Shown in pieces: positions 1 through 7,330 of a stretch of 12,601 bases of DNA. Each line of letters opens with the position of its first letter. Within the stretch, counting starts at the first letter, position 1. The DNA comes from Legionella genomosp. 1 (lineage in GTDB: Bacteria > Pseudomonadota > Gammaproteobacteria > Legionellales > Legionellaceae), in the NCBI GenBank assembly GCA_945865355.1, contig CAMBDN010000051.1, forward strand, positions 1 through 12,601, given 5' to 3'. The translations under genes and the position numbers were made by a program. The notes beneath the pieces were generated by a model. It saw nothing but the letters and a program-made list of their open reading frames with translations. It was not told where the DNA came from and ran no database searches.

Positions 1-84
1 AATTTTACTTTTATCGTTATAATTAGCTTCTTTGTAGCGTTGTTGAATATGTTTTAATAATTCTCTACGTGTTGTTGCGCTCAT
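1..84 (-). CDS. Transposase/integrase-like protein, N-terminal fragment (28 codons)
   Basis: The ATG at 84-82 follows a GGGGG stretch (94-90) with a 5-nt spacer, and the frame stays open to the window edge. The peptide begins MSATTRRELLKHIQQRY and continues KEANYNDKSKI. It is basic and helical. From memory, it resembles the opening helix of integrase-core (DDE) transposases that begin with a Thr-Arg-(Lys/Arg)-Glu-Leu stretch and a following Arg-Tyr, with a 'K(S/T)xIL' segment soon after. The catalytic core is outside the window, so family and integrity cannot be judged. The assignment rests on this short N-terminus and on the repeats upstream. A small unrelated DNA-binding protein is the main alternative. 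Confidence 0.55.
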   Translation of the reverse strand, partial: MSATTRRELLKHIQQRYKEANYNDKSKI

Positions 85-113
85 TTTTGCCCCCATCAAA
101 ATCTCTCATAAAT

Positions 114-142
114 ATTAATGAGTACGATTTTATTTGAGGCAA
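114..142 (-). promoter_or_regulatory. Possible transposase promoter
   Basis: On the minus strand TTGCCT (142-137) is followed after 17 bp by ATTAAT (119-114). Each box matches 4 of 6 positions of the sigma-70 consensus. It would start transcription about 25 nt before the GGGGG ribosome-binding site. The -35 box lies inside the first TGAGGCAACG repeat, so transposase binding there could repress its own gene. The repressor idea is inference, and the boxes are only moderate matches. Confidence 0.3.
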
Positions 143-178
143 CGGTTGACTAATATTTCATTTTTTCATGAGGCAATG
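135..178. repeat. Two direct repeats TGAGGCAAYG, 34 bp apart
   Basis: TGAGGCAACG at 135-144 and TGAGGCAATG at 169-178 match at 9 of 10 positions. Both are preceded by T-rich tracts (ATTTTATT and ATTTTTTCA). Their place between the transposase start and the neighbouring broken gene fits subterminal transposase-binding sites. Only two copies are visible. Confidence 0.5.
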
Positions 179-199
179 CGAGTGGGTAATTATAGTTGA

Positions 200-471
200 C
201 GCCAGTCAGGCTCAGTAAAATCCTTCCAGACGCCTGGTGTAGAATATTTACAGGAGCCTGGAACAGATCGAGTGCAAACATTGAAAAAGCTAACGAGATC
301 ATTAGAAAAATCGACAATAAAGAATACACTTCTTTTAACGAATTAAAGGAAACAATCGTCGGGCTCGACTCCAATTCATCCATAGGTCATGGTGCATTCA
401 AAAATATAATTCAAGGAATTAGAGAGAAAATTGAACCGAATCAAGATGATAAACCTAGTATTTTACCATAG
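200..471 (+). pseudogene. Broken coding remnant beside the insertion sequence; function unknown
   Basis: Two overlapping plus-strand frames each look protein-like over only part of this stretch. The frame starting at 200 reads QTPGVEYLQEPGTDRVQTL up to about 283 and then degrades. The frame of 277-471 reads ANIEKANEIIRKIDNKEY and then a helical, charged tail to a TAG at 469-471. They join around the A-run at 284-288, where a 1-nt indel would fuse them into one protein. No ATG or ribosome-binding site precedes either part; the second frame alone is open only from a TTG at 196, right after a stop. Inference: this is the 3' end of a larger gene cut off by the insertion sequence and later frameshifted. 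I recognise no family. The alternative is one short real gene starting at the TTG. Confidence 0.45.
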
Positions 472-654
472 TGCTTAGATGCCGTTTAGATACGTATTCA
501 TTTTAAATGACCGTCATCCAGAACAAAGCGAAGGAGATGAGTCGGGAGTACCTACCGCTACTACAAAGAAAATACGCAAATATAAATCACATTTCTCAAG
601 TTAAAAACGTAGACATTCTGCAACACTGCGTAATACGTGATCTCTAGTATTTAA

Positions 655-1248
655 CTAACGATAACAGGTAATACTGCTAAACCCACTGCAATTCTCGCCA
701 AAACATAGTTTTTGGTTACCAAGCGCCTTTGTTGCTGCTACCTGTTGTTGTTTTTTATAATATTGAGCGTTCATATAACCCATCCGTCTGCAGAAAGAAT
801 AGGCTGCGCGTTGTCCACATCCCTGACCATTTTTATAGCACCAATCCACCCGATAATGATCGACGCGAGGAACAACAAAGCGTTGCGAACGATAATAATA
901 ATTTTCTGTCGGATGAGGTGAAAATTTCCCCACGCAAGTAATCAGCATAAACCCATTGCACCCCCAACCCCTGCATTGTGCACTACTCAAGAAATAGTTA
1001 GTCAACCCAACATTGTAATCAATGATTGCCTCATCCGCTTTTTCATATCCCATCGTTTGACAATATTTATGAGCAACAGCCTTCCCGCACTCTTTTCCAT
1101 CGAGCGTACAATAATTCAACCGTTGAATATGGTAAGTTGGACTCCAAAAATTACGATAAAATTCATGGTCATGGCGCCGTGCATTTGCTTGGCTAGTCAA
1201 TGAAATAGCAATAAAGAAGATAGCGACGAGATGACGAGAAAAGATCAT
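655..1248 (-). CDS. Secreted protein with two tandem six-cysteine domains; function unknown
   Basis: The 197-residue product has a clear Sec signal peptide (MIFSRHLVAIFFIAISLTSQ, cleavage likely after ANA at 23), so it should be exported. The mature part holds two copies of one domain. Cysteines lie at 47, 54, 63, 92, 97, 105 and again at 137, 144, 153, 182, 187, 195, with identical spacing (7, 9, 29, 5, 8) and an exact 90-residue period. Shared residues include Cys-Gly at the second cysteine, Phe/Tyr before the third, Met-Gly-Tyr after it, and Gly-Phe...Ile-Thr-Cys at each end. Six cysteines per unit suggest three disulfides, formed in the periplasm or outside the cell. The gene starts 46 nt after the dnaE stop, so it may be read through from dnaE, though the products look unrelated. 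The ATG at 1248 places the signal peptide at the very N-terminus; the upstream GGAT is only a weak ribosome-binding site. I do not recognise a named family. Confidence 0.85.
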   Translation of the reverse strand: MIFSRHLVAIFFIAISLTSQANARRHDHEFYRNFWSPTYHIQRLNYCTLDGKECGKAVAHKYCQTMGYEKADEAIIDYNVGLTNYFLSSAQCRGWGCNGFMLITCVGKFSPHPTENYYYRSQRFVVPRVDHYRVDWCYKNGQGCGQRAAYSFCRRMGYMNAQYYKKQQQVAATKALGNQKLCFGENCSGFSSITCYR

Positions 1249-1294
1249 AATAACAATCCGTGATCAACAATAAACAGCTGTAAGACTACACATA

Positions 1295-4200
1295 CTAATA
1301 GCACAATTCAACTCTCTGTTCGTCCAATAGCTCAGCAAGCGTGGTCAATAGTTCGTCGCTGGGTGTTACTCGCCATTGCGGGGACAGATTAATTGCAGCC
1401 TTTGCATGAATATTTGCATAGCGGATCTGAACCACGCATTCCCCTCGATGAGCCTTCAACACCGTTTGTATGCTTGATAACAAAGATTGATCATCTGCTG
1501 ATAGTGTCAACGCTAAACATCTGGCAAACTTGGTACGTGCTTCATCCAAAGGGTACAACACTGTTGCTGTCATTTTAACGCCACCGGTATAATCATCTTG
1601 CCCTAATTCACCCTCAACCACTACCATATGCCCCACCAACAGATGGGCTTCTTGTGGTTCAAATACTTCAGAATATGCAACAATATCAAGGCTGCCACTT
1701 GAGTCTTCTATGCTAATAATCGCCAATTTTTTACCACGTTTAGTTAATACTCGACGAATCGATTTAATCAAACCACACGTGGTCGCTTTTTTACTTGTTG
1801 TTGGATTTAACTGAGCAATTGGTTTTGCAAAGTCGATTAATTCTTGTTGGTATGGTGTTGCTGGATGCCCCGTCAAATATAAACCTAGCGTTTCCTTTTC
1901 ACCATCCAACCGTATTTTCGAGGTCCATGACTTAGAAAAAGCATAATCTTCAACAACAACGGTATCGTCTAGTAAGCCAAATAAGTCTGTTTGGCCACTG
2001 CTTTGGTTTTGATGAAACTTAGCCCCTATTTGTATTGCCTTCTCAATCGACTCGTAAAGCACCGCACGCTCCACTCCCCAATCATCGAAAGCACCACTCT
2101 TTATTAATGCCTCAAGAACACGCCGATTTACTTTGCGCATGTCCAGTCGTTGACAGAAGCTAAACAAACCGTCATACGAACCATGACGTTCACGTTCTTC
2201 TACAATGCATTGAATAGCAGACTCACCCACCCCTTTAATAGCGCCTAAGCCATAGATAACCGTCTGGTCATTCAACACGGTAAATTGATATTGCGAGCGA
2301 TTGATAGACGGCGGCAATACTTGCAACTTCATGTGTTCACATTCATGAATGAACGTCACTACTTTATCGGTATTATCCAAATCAGAAGACATCACAGCGG
2401 CCATAAATGCAGCGGGGAAATGCGCCTTTAACCAAGCCGTTTGATAAGCAACCAACGCATACGCTGCAGAATGCGATTTATTAAAACCGTAACCAGCAAA
2501 TTTTTCCATTAAATCGAAGATGGTTGTAGCAACATTAGCATCAACGCCACGTGACGTTGCCCCTTCAGTAAAAATTGCGCGCTGCTTGGCCATTTCCTCT
2601 GGCTTTTTCTTACCCATAGCCCGTCGCAATAGATCTGCACCCCCAAGGGTATAGTTAGCCAATGTCTGAGCAATTTGCATGACTTGCTCTTGGTATAAAA
2701 TCACGCCATAGGTCGGCTTTAAAATCGGCTCCAAATCAGGATGCGGGTATTCAACCTTAGCACGCCCATGCTTTCTATTAATAAAATCATCTACCATACC
2801 TGACTGCAATGGGCCAGGTCGGAATAAAGCGACCAAGGCAATAATTTCTTCAAAACAGTGGGGTTGCAATCGATGAATCAGCTCCTTCATCCCGCGCGAC
2901 TCAAGCTGAAAAACCGCCGTCGTTTGACAGGCCTTCAATAATTCAAAGGTAGGCTCGTCATCGGTTGGAATCTCACTGATCTCGATGATCTCATGACCTG
3001 CCATTTGACGTTGGCGGTTGATGGTGATCAACGCCCAATTGATAATGGTCAGTGTCCTTAGGCCAAGGAAGTCAAATTTGACCAGCCCCGCTGCCTCGAC
3101 ATCATCTTTATCAAATTGACTAACCAGTTGCGTCGAGCCCTGCTCACAATAGATTGCGGTAAAATCTGTTAATAATGAGGGGGCTATAACAACGCCACCG
3201 GCATGCTTACCTGCATTACGCGTGATTCCCTCGAGTTTCTTTGCCAAATCAAATAACTCTTTTACCTCTTCCTCATTCTGATATCGTCGGTTTAACTCTT
3301 CCTCAAGCTCCAGAGCCTTGCTTAAAGTAATACCTATTTCAAAGGGGATTAATTTGGCCAGCTTATCAACAAAACCATAAGGATGACCCAATACTCGACC
3401 AACATCCCTGACCACAGCTTTGGCCGCCATCGTGCCAAAGGTAATGATCTGCGACACACTTTGCCGACCATATTTTTCCGCCACATATTCAATAACCCGA
3501 TCACGTCCCTCCATACAGAAATCAATATCAAAATCTGGCATAGAAACCCGTTCTGGGTTCAAAAATCGCTCAAATAATAATTCGTACTGGAGTGGATCAA
3601 GATCGGTAATGCACAATGCATATGCAACCAATGACCCCGCGCCAGAACCCCGCCCAGGCCCCACAGGTACACCATTCTGTTTTGCCCATTGGATGAAATC
3701 AGCCACGATTAAAAAATAACCAGCAAAGCCCATCGAATTAATCACTTCAAGTTCAATTTGTAGCCGCTGATCATAAGGGAGGCGCATCGATTTCATGGCA
3801 TCAGCGCTTTGTCCTCTACTTATTTTCAGTAACCGCTCATCAAGACCACTTTGCGACAAACGGGATAAATAGACCTCAACAGATGAGCCATCTGGTATCG
3901 GAAAATTAGGTAAATAATTGTTCCCCAAATCAAGGGTCACACTACAACGCTTGCTAATCTCCACAGTATTCTGTATCGCTTGCGGAAGATCACTAAAAAG
4001 CGCCTCCATCTCATGCACTGACCGTAAATACTGTTGCGCACTATAGTCTGTATTTCGCCGGGGATCAGCAAGGCTAAAACCATCATGGATACAAACGCGT
4101 GCCTCATGCGCCTCATAATCATCCGCATGAATAAAGCGTACATCATTGGTTGCTACTAAGGGGAGATTTAGCGTCTCTGCCATACGAACGACGCGCTCAT

Positions 4201-4756
4201 TATAAACGGATTCCTCCATCCTCCCCGTCCGCTGTATTTCCAGATAGAACCGCTCAGGAAAGATATTCATCAACTCTTTAGCGAATTGATAAGCGGTGCT
4301 TTCATCATTAGCAAGCAACGCCTGACCAATCAGACCAGAGCGACCGCCTGACAAGGCAATTAAACCGTCAGCATGCTCTTTTATCCAGTCATGCTGAACG
4401 CGTGGCTTACCTTGGTATTGGCCTTCTTGATAAGCTTTTGAAACCAAGCGGGTTAAATTTCGATAACCTATTTCATTTTGACAAAGCAGTACTAACGATG
4501 AAAAATGCTCTGGTTTTTCTAGGGCATGGCAGGGTAAATCACAGCCCAAAATTGGCTTGATACCCGTTGACATTGCCTCTTGAAAAAATTTGACAGCAGC
4601 AAACAAATTACAAAAATCGGTAATTGCAATTGCACTCATTCCATGCGCTGGCAATGCCTCGAAAAGTGGCTCAATCTGAACGATGCCATCAACGATAGAA
4701 AACTCAGTATGGACACGCAAATGAACAAAGCGCTGTTGCATAAAAGAATAACTCAT
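1295..4756 (-). CDS. dnaE: DNA polymerase III alpha subunit (replicative polymerase)
   Basis: This is the catalytic subunit of the replicative DNA polymerase III holoenzyme. At 1153 residues it matches E. coli DnaE (1160) nearly end to end. In order: an N-terminal PHP domain (starts RFVHLRVHTEFS); the palm with catalytic aspartates in MPDFDIDF (D408, D410) and the third in LVKFDFLGL (D562), equivalent to E. coli D401, D403 and D555; the fingers motif VGPGRGSGAGS; a clamp-binding motif QTDLF at 922-926; and a C-terminal OB-fold. All key residues are intact. The start is uncertain. The ATG at 4756 (MSYSFMQQRF) is used here. The ATG at 4741 (MQQRF) fits family N-termini equally well. A longer frame from a TTG at 4801 would add 15 residues unlike DnaE. 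None has a good ribosome-binding site. The gene lies 84 nt after the OppC-type gene, probably with its own promoter. Confidence 0.98.
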   Translation of the reverse strand: MSYSFMQQRFVHLRVHTEFSIVDGIVQIEPLFEALPAHGMSAIAITDFCNLFAAVKFFQEAMSTGIKPILGCDLPCHALEKPEHFSSLVLLCQNEIGYRNLTRLVSKAYQEGQYQGKPRVQHDWIKEHADGLIALSGGRSGLIGQALLANDESTAYQFAKELMNIFPERFYLEIQRTGRMEESVYNERVVRMAETLNLPLVATNDVRFIHADDYEAHEARVCIHDGFSLADPRRNTDYSAQQYLRSVHEMEALFSDLPQAIQNTVEISKRCSVTLDLGNNYLPNFPIPDGSSVEVYLSRLSQSGLDERLLKISRGQSADAMKSMRLPYDQRLQIELEVINSMGFAGYFLIVADFIQWAKQNGVPVGPGRGSGAGSLVAYALCITDLDPLQYELLFERFLNPERVSMPDFDIDFCMEGRDRVIEYVAEKYGRQSVSQIITFGTMAAKAVVRDVGRVLGHPYGFVDKLAKLIPFEIGITLSKALELEEELNRRYQNEEEVKELFDLAKKLEGITRNAGKHAGGVVIAPSLLTDFTAIYCEQGSTQLVSQFDKDDVEAAGLVKFDFLGLRTLTIINWALITINRQRQMAGHEIIEISEIPTDDEPTFELLKACQTTAVFQLESRGMKELIHRLQPHCFEEIIALVALFRPGPLQSGMVDDFINRKHGRAKVEYPHPDLEPILKPTYGVILYQEQVMQIAQTLANYTLGGADLLRRAMGKKKPEEMAKQRAIFTEGATSRGVDANVATTIFDLMEKFAGYGFNKSHSAAYALVAYQTAWLKAHFPAAFMAAVMSSDLDNTDKVVTFIHECEHMKLQVLPPSINRSQYQFTVLNDQTVIYGLGAIKGVGESAIQCIVEERERHGSYDGLFSFCQRLDMRKVNRRVLEALIKSGAFDDWGVERAVLYESIEKAIQIGAKFHQNQSSGQTDLFGLLDDTVVVEDYAFSKSWTSKIRLDGEKETLGLYLTGHPATPYQQELIDFAKPIAQLNPTTSKKATTCGLIKSIRRVLTKRGKKLAIISIEDSSGSLDIVAYSEVFEPQEAHLLVGHMVVVEGELGQDDYTGGVKMTATVLYPLDEARTKFARCLALTLSADDQSLLSSIQTVLKAHRGECVVQIRYANIHAKAAINLSPQWRVTPSDELLTTLAELLDEQRVELCY

Positions 4757-4772
4757 CAAACATAATGCACGA

Positions 4773-4801
4773 ACTGTACCGAACTCATCCGGTCTCGGCA
4801 A
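4773..4801 (-). promoter_or_regulatory. Possible dnaE promoter
   Basis: On the minus strand TTGCCG (4801-4796) and TACAGT (4778-4773) are separated by exactly 17 bp, each matching 4 of 6 sigma-70 consensus positions. Transcription would begin near 4766. That gives a leader of about 10 nt to the ATG at 4756 or about 25 nt to the ATG at 4741, and would exclude the TTG at 4801. Only the boxes are visible; activity is inferred. Confidence 0.3.
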
Positions 4802-4827
4802 GTAAAACCGTTGCTAATCAAATCATG

Positions 4828-4855
4828 TAACCTGATGGCATTACTTAACCTGATG
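4828..4855. repeat. Direct repeat TAACCTGATG, period 18 bp, at the 3' end of the OppC-type gene
   Basis: TAACCTGATG occurs at 4828-4837 and 4846-4855. The right copy encodes the last residues (His-Gln-Val) of the permease. The left copy lies just past the stop and, because the period is six codons, repeats His-Gln-Val in the same frame. It looks like a small duplication of the gene end or a chance match. Confidence 0.5.
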
Positions 4856-6172
4856 TGGATCAAATGCGTCTCTCACCGCATCTGCAAAGAGATTACTAGC
4901 AAGTACTAAAATAAACATAACGATAAACGCCGCGACCATTGGCCACCAGACTATCGGTTCTCTTGCTAACTCGAGACGCGCTGCATTAATCATATTACCC
5001 CAACTGATGGTCATCGGAGATACACCGACCCCAACATACGATAACACGGCTTCAGCAAGTACTAGAAAGCTAAAATCTAATATCATGGTAATCAAAACAA
5101 TGTGCATCACATTCGGCAGTAAATGTTTGTATATAATTTTAAATGAGCCACTTCCTAAAGCTCTTGCCGCTAATACAAAATCAATTTCTCGTAGTTTCAA
5201 TGCCTCCGCTCTTAACAAGCGACATAAACTTGTCCAGCTGGTGACACCTAGAATCAGGCATAATGCCAGTAAGCGCGCATCCGCATTCTCTGCGAGTGTG
5301 GTAAATTGTTGCGGATGATTAGCAATATAGGTTTGCATTGATAACACCGCGGCTGTGATAAGCAAAACCCCAGGAATTGAACTAAGCGTGGTGTAAATAT
5401 ATTGAATAACATCATCAATAATACCGCCAAAATACCCTGCTGCAATCCCTAACAATAGTGCCAGCGGCATCATCACTAACGTCGTCAAAATACCAATAAC
5501 CAACCCGGTGCGGATACTTTTCACCGTATAATAAAAAATATCCTGACCAATTTTACCGGTGCCTAAAATATGTAAATCACGTGATAACCAATAACTGCCA
5601 ATGACCATCACGATACCTATAAATAAAGTCAGCAACGCACTTATCTCTGAAGCATTTACCGCGAAATCTAATTGACCAAGCACTAAACGTCTGTAAACAA
5701 CAAATCCACCCCATAAAAGCATCACCACAAACAAACTGACCAACAACGCTTTACCCATCGCCATCATCACATAATGTCGCCTATCCACATCGTTCTTAAT
5801 AGCGGGTATTGGGTAAATTAAACGTGGATAAACTTGTTCTACCTGGCCCTGAATTAAAACAGTTTCAGAAGAATATAAGGTTAATGCGAATGGCGCTGAG
5901 TATGTTTTTTCATAAGCTTCCCCTAACGGTGACAAAACACGATCGAGCAGTGAATCAGCAACCGTTTTTGTTGTTAGATGAATAGAGTCAAGTACCCCTA
6001 TCATCAGAAAAAACATTAAAACAATGGCGGCACTCACGGCGATTGGTTTCCTGAAAATGGCCAAGAAAGCCCGTCGAATATGCTGCTTTCGCAATCCCCT
6101 AATGATTGAAACAAAAGCGAGCGTCAACACGGTGAGAAAACACTTGTCCGTCCATAAGAAATGCATGCTCAT
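4841..6172 (-). CDS. OppC/DppC-type ABC transporter permease with enlarged N-terminal half
   Basis: This inner-membrane permease is one of two pore-forming subunits of a peptide/solute ABC importer. The C-terminal half is typical of OppC: HILGTGKIGQDIFYYTV from 201, a transmembrane helix around 222-246, and the ATPase-contacting EAA loop at about 334-353 (LAARALG...KHLLPN). The last helix, about 408-430, is followed by the C-terminal DAVRDAFDP. At 443 residues it is far longer than E. coli OppC (about 300). The extra length lies before residue 200: a helix at about 43-62, a probably periplasmic stretch of about 70 residues, then helices near 137-160 and 178-196. The ATG at 6172 overlaps the preceding stop as ATGA, which implies translational coupling with the OppB-type gene. 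A second ATG two codons later is possible. The substrate is unknown; peptides are the default guess. Confidence 0.93.
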   Translation of the reverse strand: MSMHFLWTDKCFLTVLTLAFVSIIRGLRKQHIRRAFLAIFRKPIAVSAAIVLMFFLMIGVLDSIHLTTKTVADSLLDRVLSPLGEAYEKTYSAPFALTLYSSETVLIQGQVEQVYPRLIYPIPAIKNDVDRRHYVMMAMGKALLVSLFVVMLLWGGFVVYRRLVLGQLDFAVNASEISALLTLFIGIVMVIGSYWLSRDLHILGTGKIGQDIFYYTVKSIRTGLVIGILTTLVMMPLALLLGIAAGYFGGIIDDVIQYIYTTLSSIPGVLLITAAVLSMQTYIANHPQQFTTLAENADARLLALCLILGVTSWTSLCRLLRAEALKLREIDFVLAARALGSGSFKIIYKHLLPNVMHIVLITMILDFSFLVLAEAVLSYVGVGVSPMTISWGNMINAARLELAREPIVWWPMVAAFIVMFILVLASNLFADAVRDAFDPHQVK

Positions 6173-7146
6173 TGAAGTCGCACCCTAGGGTCAGCAAGCG
6201 TGTAAGAAATATCAGTTAATATCAATCCAACAATGTATAAAATCGATCCTAAAAATACCATCGCCCTAACAATAGCAAAATCTTGTTGTTGAATTGCATC
6301 AATAATATAGCTACCCAGCCCAGGTACACCAAAAAAGGACTCCAACACCAAACTACCCATAAACAATGAAGGAATAATCACCACCACACTGGTTAAAATA
6401 GGTAGCATTGCATTTTTTAAGACATGGCGAAATAACACCATTGATTCGGATAACCCTTTTGCTCGCGCCGTTTTCACATAATCTTTATTCATCTCTTCTA
6501 AAAATAATGTACGATACCATCGACTTCCAGCCCCTACCCCACCGACTACTGCAACAATAACTGGCAACACAACAAATTTGATACTTTGCAAACCATCGTT
6601 ATAACCCGATATGGGTACAAGTCGTAAAACTTTACCCAATAAGTATTGACCACCAATGATGTAAAACATCGTTGAGATGGACATCAATATAATACAAAAA
6701 ATAACCCCACTCAGATCAAGATAACTCGATCGAAAGAACGCCATCATCATCGCAAAAAAAATATCCGCGCACATTCCTAATATCAGCACTGGAATTGCAA
6801 TAGCAAGACTTGGCCACATCCGCTGCGAAATATCATAACTAATATCACGACCCGCATCTGAGATGCCAAAATCAAAGGCAAATAATCGCAACGATTTTTG
6901 AAAAAACAAGGTTCGGGTAAACGATGTCATCCCTTTCTCTTTATCATTAAAAAAAAGCGGCCGATTATAACCACGCTGCTCTTCCCATTGAATAATAGCC
7001 GTCTGTGTAACATGTTTTTGACCCAGCTGCATACGAGCCATATCCTCTGGAGAATTGACCATAAAAAATAGCGCAAAGGTCAAAACATTGATGCCTAATA
7101 AAATAGGAATAGCATACAACAGTCGTCGGAAGAGATAAGTACCCAT
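6169..7146 (-). CDS. OppB/DppB-type ABC transporter permease
   Basis: This is the second inner-membrane permease of the importer. At 325 residues it has normal OppB length and layout: the N-terminal membrane helix (YLFRRLLYAIPILLGINVL), a long periplasmic segment at about 30-110, helices from about 112 onward, the EAA loop at 223-250 (YVKTARAKGLS...LKNAMLP), and the family endings VLESFFGVPGLG (267-278) and DISYTLADPRVR. The EAA loop shows it is built to dock an ABC ATPase, although no ATPase gene is nearby. The ATG at 7146 is preceded by a GGA about 12 nt upstream, a weak ribosome-binding site. The stop overlaps the OppC-type start by 4 bp. The 184-nt gap to the binding-protein gene contains a hairpin but no clear promoter. 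Confidence 0.95.
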   Translation of the reverse strand: MGTYLFRRLLYAIPILLGINVLTFALFFMVNSPEDMARMQLGQKHVTQTAIIQWEEQRGYNRPLFFNDKEKGMTSFTRTLFFQKSLRLFAFDFGISDAGRDISYDISQRMWPSLAIAIPVLILGMCADIFFAMMMAFFRSSYLDLSGVIFCIILMSISTMFYIIGGQYLLGKVLRLVPISGYNDGLQSIKFVVLPVIVAVVGGVGAGSRWYRTLFLEEMNKDYVKTARAKGLSESMVLFRHVLKNAMLPILTSVVVIIPSLFMGSLVLESFFGVPGLGSYIIDAIQQQDFAIVRAMVFLGSILYIVGLILTDISYTLADPRVRLQ

Positions 7147-7297
7147 TATTAAATTTCCAAAAATAAATGAAATTATGCCCTGAAGCGTGATTACAATTCA
7201 GATTTACCTTACCAGAATTATTGACTATTACCTTCATCTCAACAAAATTCAGTTATAGGAGGCACGGATAATCTCTAGGTCAGAACGCTCATAATAA

Positions 7298-7321
7298 TCT
7301 CCCCAGGATTTTTATGGGAGA
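7298..7321 (-). terminator. Hairpin between the binding-protein and permease genes (partial terminator or mRNA stabiliser)
   Basis: On the minus strand TCTCCC (7321-7316) and GGGAGA (7303-7298) form a 6-bp stem around a 12-nt loop, extendable by one A-T pair with a bulge. TTATTAT follows. It starts 10 nt after the OppA-type stop, and the perfect palindrome AAGAGCTCTT (7330-7321) lies in between. The tail is too A-rich for a strong terminator. Partial termination or protection of the upstream mRNA would make more binding protein than permease, as in many such operons. Confidence 0.45.
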
Positions 7322-7330
7322 AGAGCTCTT

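Larger units (their letters stand above)
1..180. mobile_element. End of an insertion sequence, cut by the window edge
   Basis: Seen: the 5' end of a transposase-like reading frame runs off the left edge, and its upstream flank carries two imperfect direct copies of TGAGGCAAYG 34 bp apart. A coding remnant with no start lies directly beyond. Family knowledge: insertion sequences often carry short repeated transposase-binding sites near their ends, just upstream of the transposase gene. Inference: this is the transposase-5'-proximal end of an element whose body lies to the left. The exact outer boundary, terminal inverted repeat and target duplication cannot be set because the other end is not in the window; 180 is an estimate placed just past the second repeat. 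Confidence 0.5.

Noticed and set aside
511..548. GTCATCCAGAACAAAGCGAA stretch resembling dispersed intergenic repeats of the 'GTCATCCC...GCGAAGCGA' kind
   Set aside because: There is only one clear copy in this window and no good internal symmetry. A genome-wide search would be needed to call it a repeat family.
712..941. Plus-strand open frames opposite the secreted cysteine-rich gene
   Set aside because: They lie wholly antisense to a gene with a strong signal peptide and an exact internal domain repeat, and have no ribosome-binding site or recognisable protein pattern.
4757..4801. Upstream TTG start extending DnaE by 15 residues
   Set aside because: The added residues do not resemble any DnaE N-terminus, there is no ribosome-binding site, and the region overlaps a plausible promoter.
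5007..5318. Plus-strand open frame of 103 codons
   Set aside because: Antisense shadow inside the OppC-type gene, whose EAA loop and helices are unmistakable on the other strand.
6965..7237. Minus-strand open frame of 90 codons overlapping the start of the OppB-type gene
   Set aside because: It runs out of frame through the OppB coding region; the composition of its C-terminal part is a frame shadow, and no homology is apparent.
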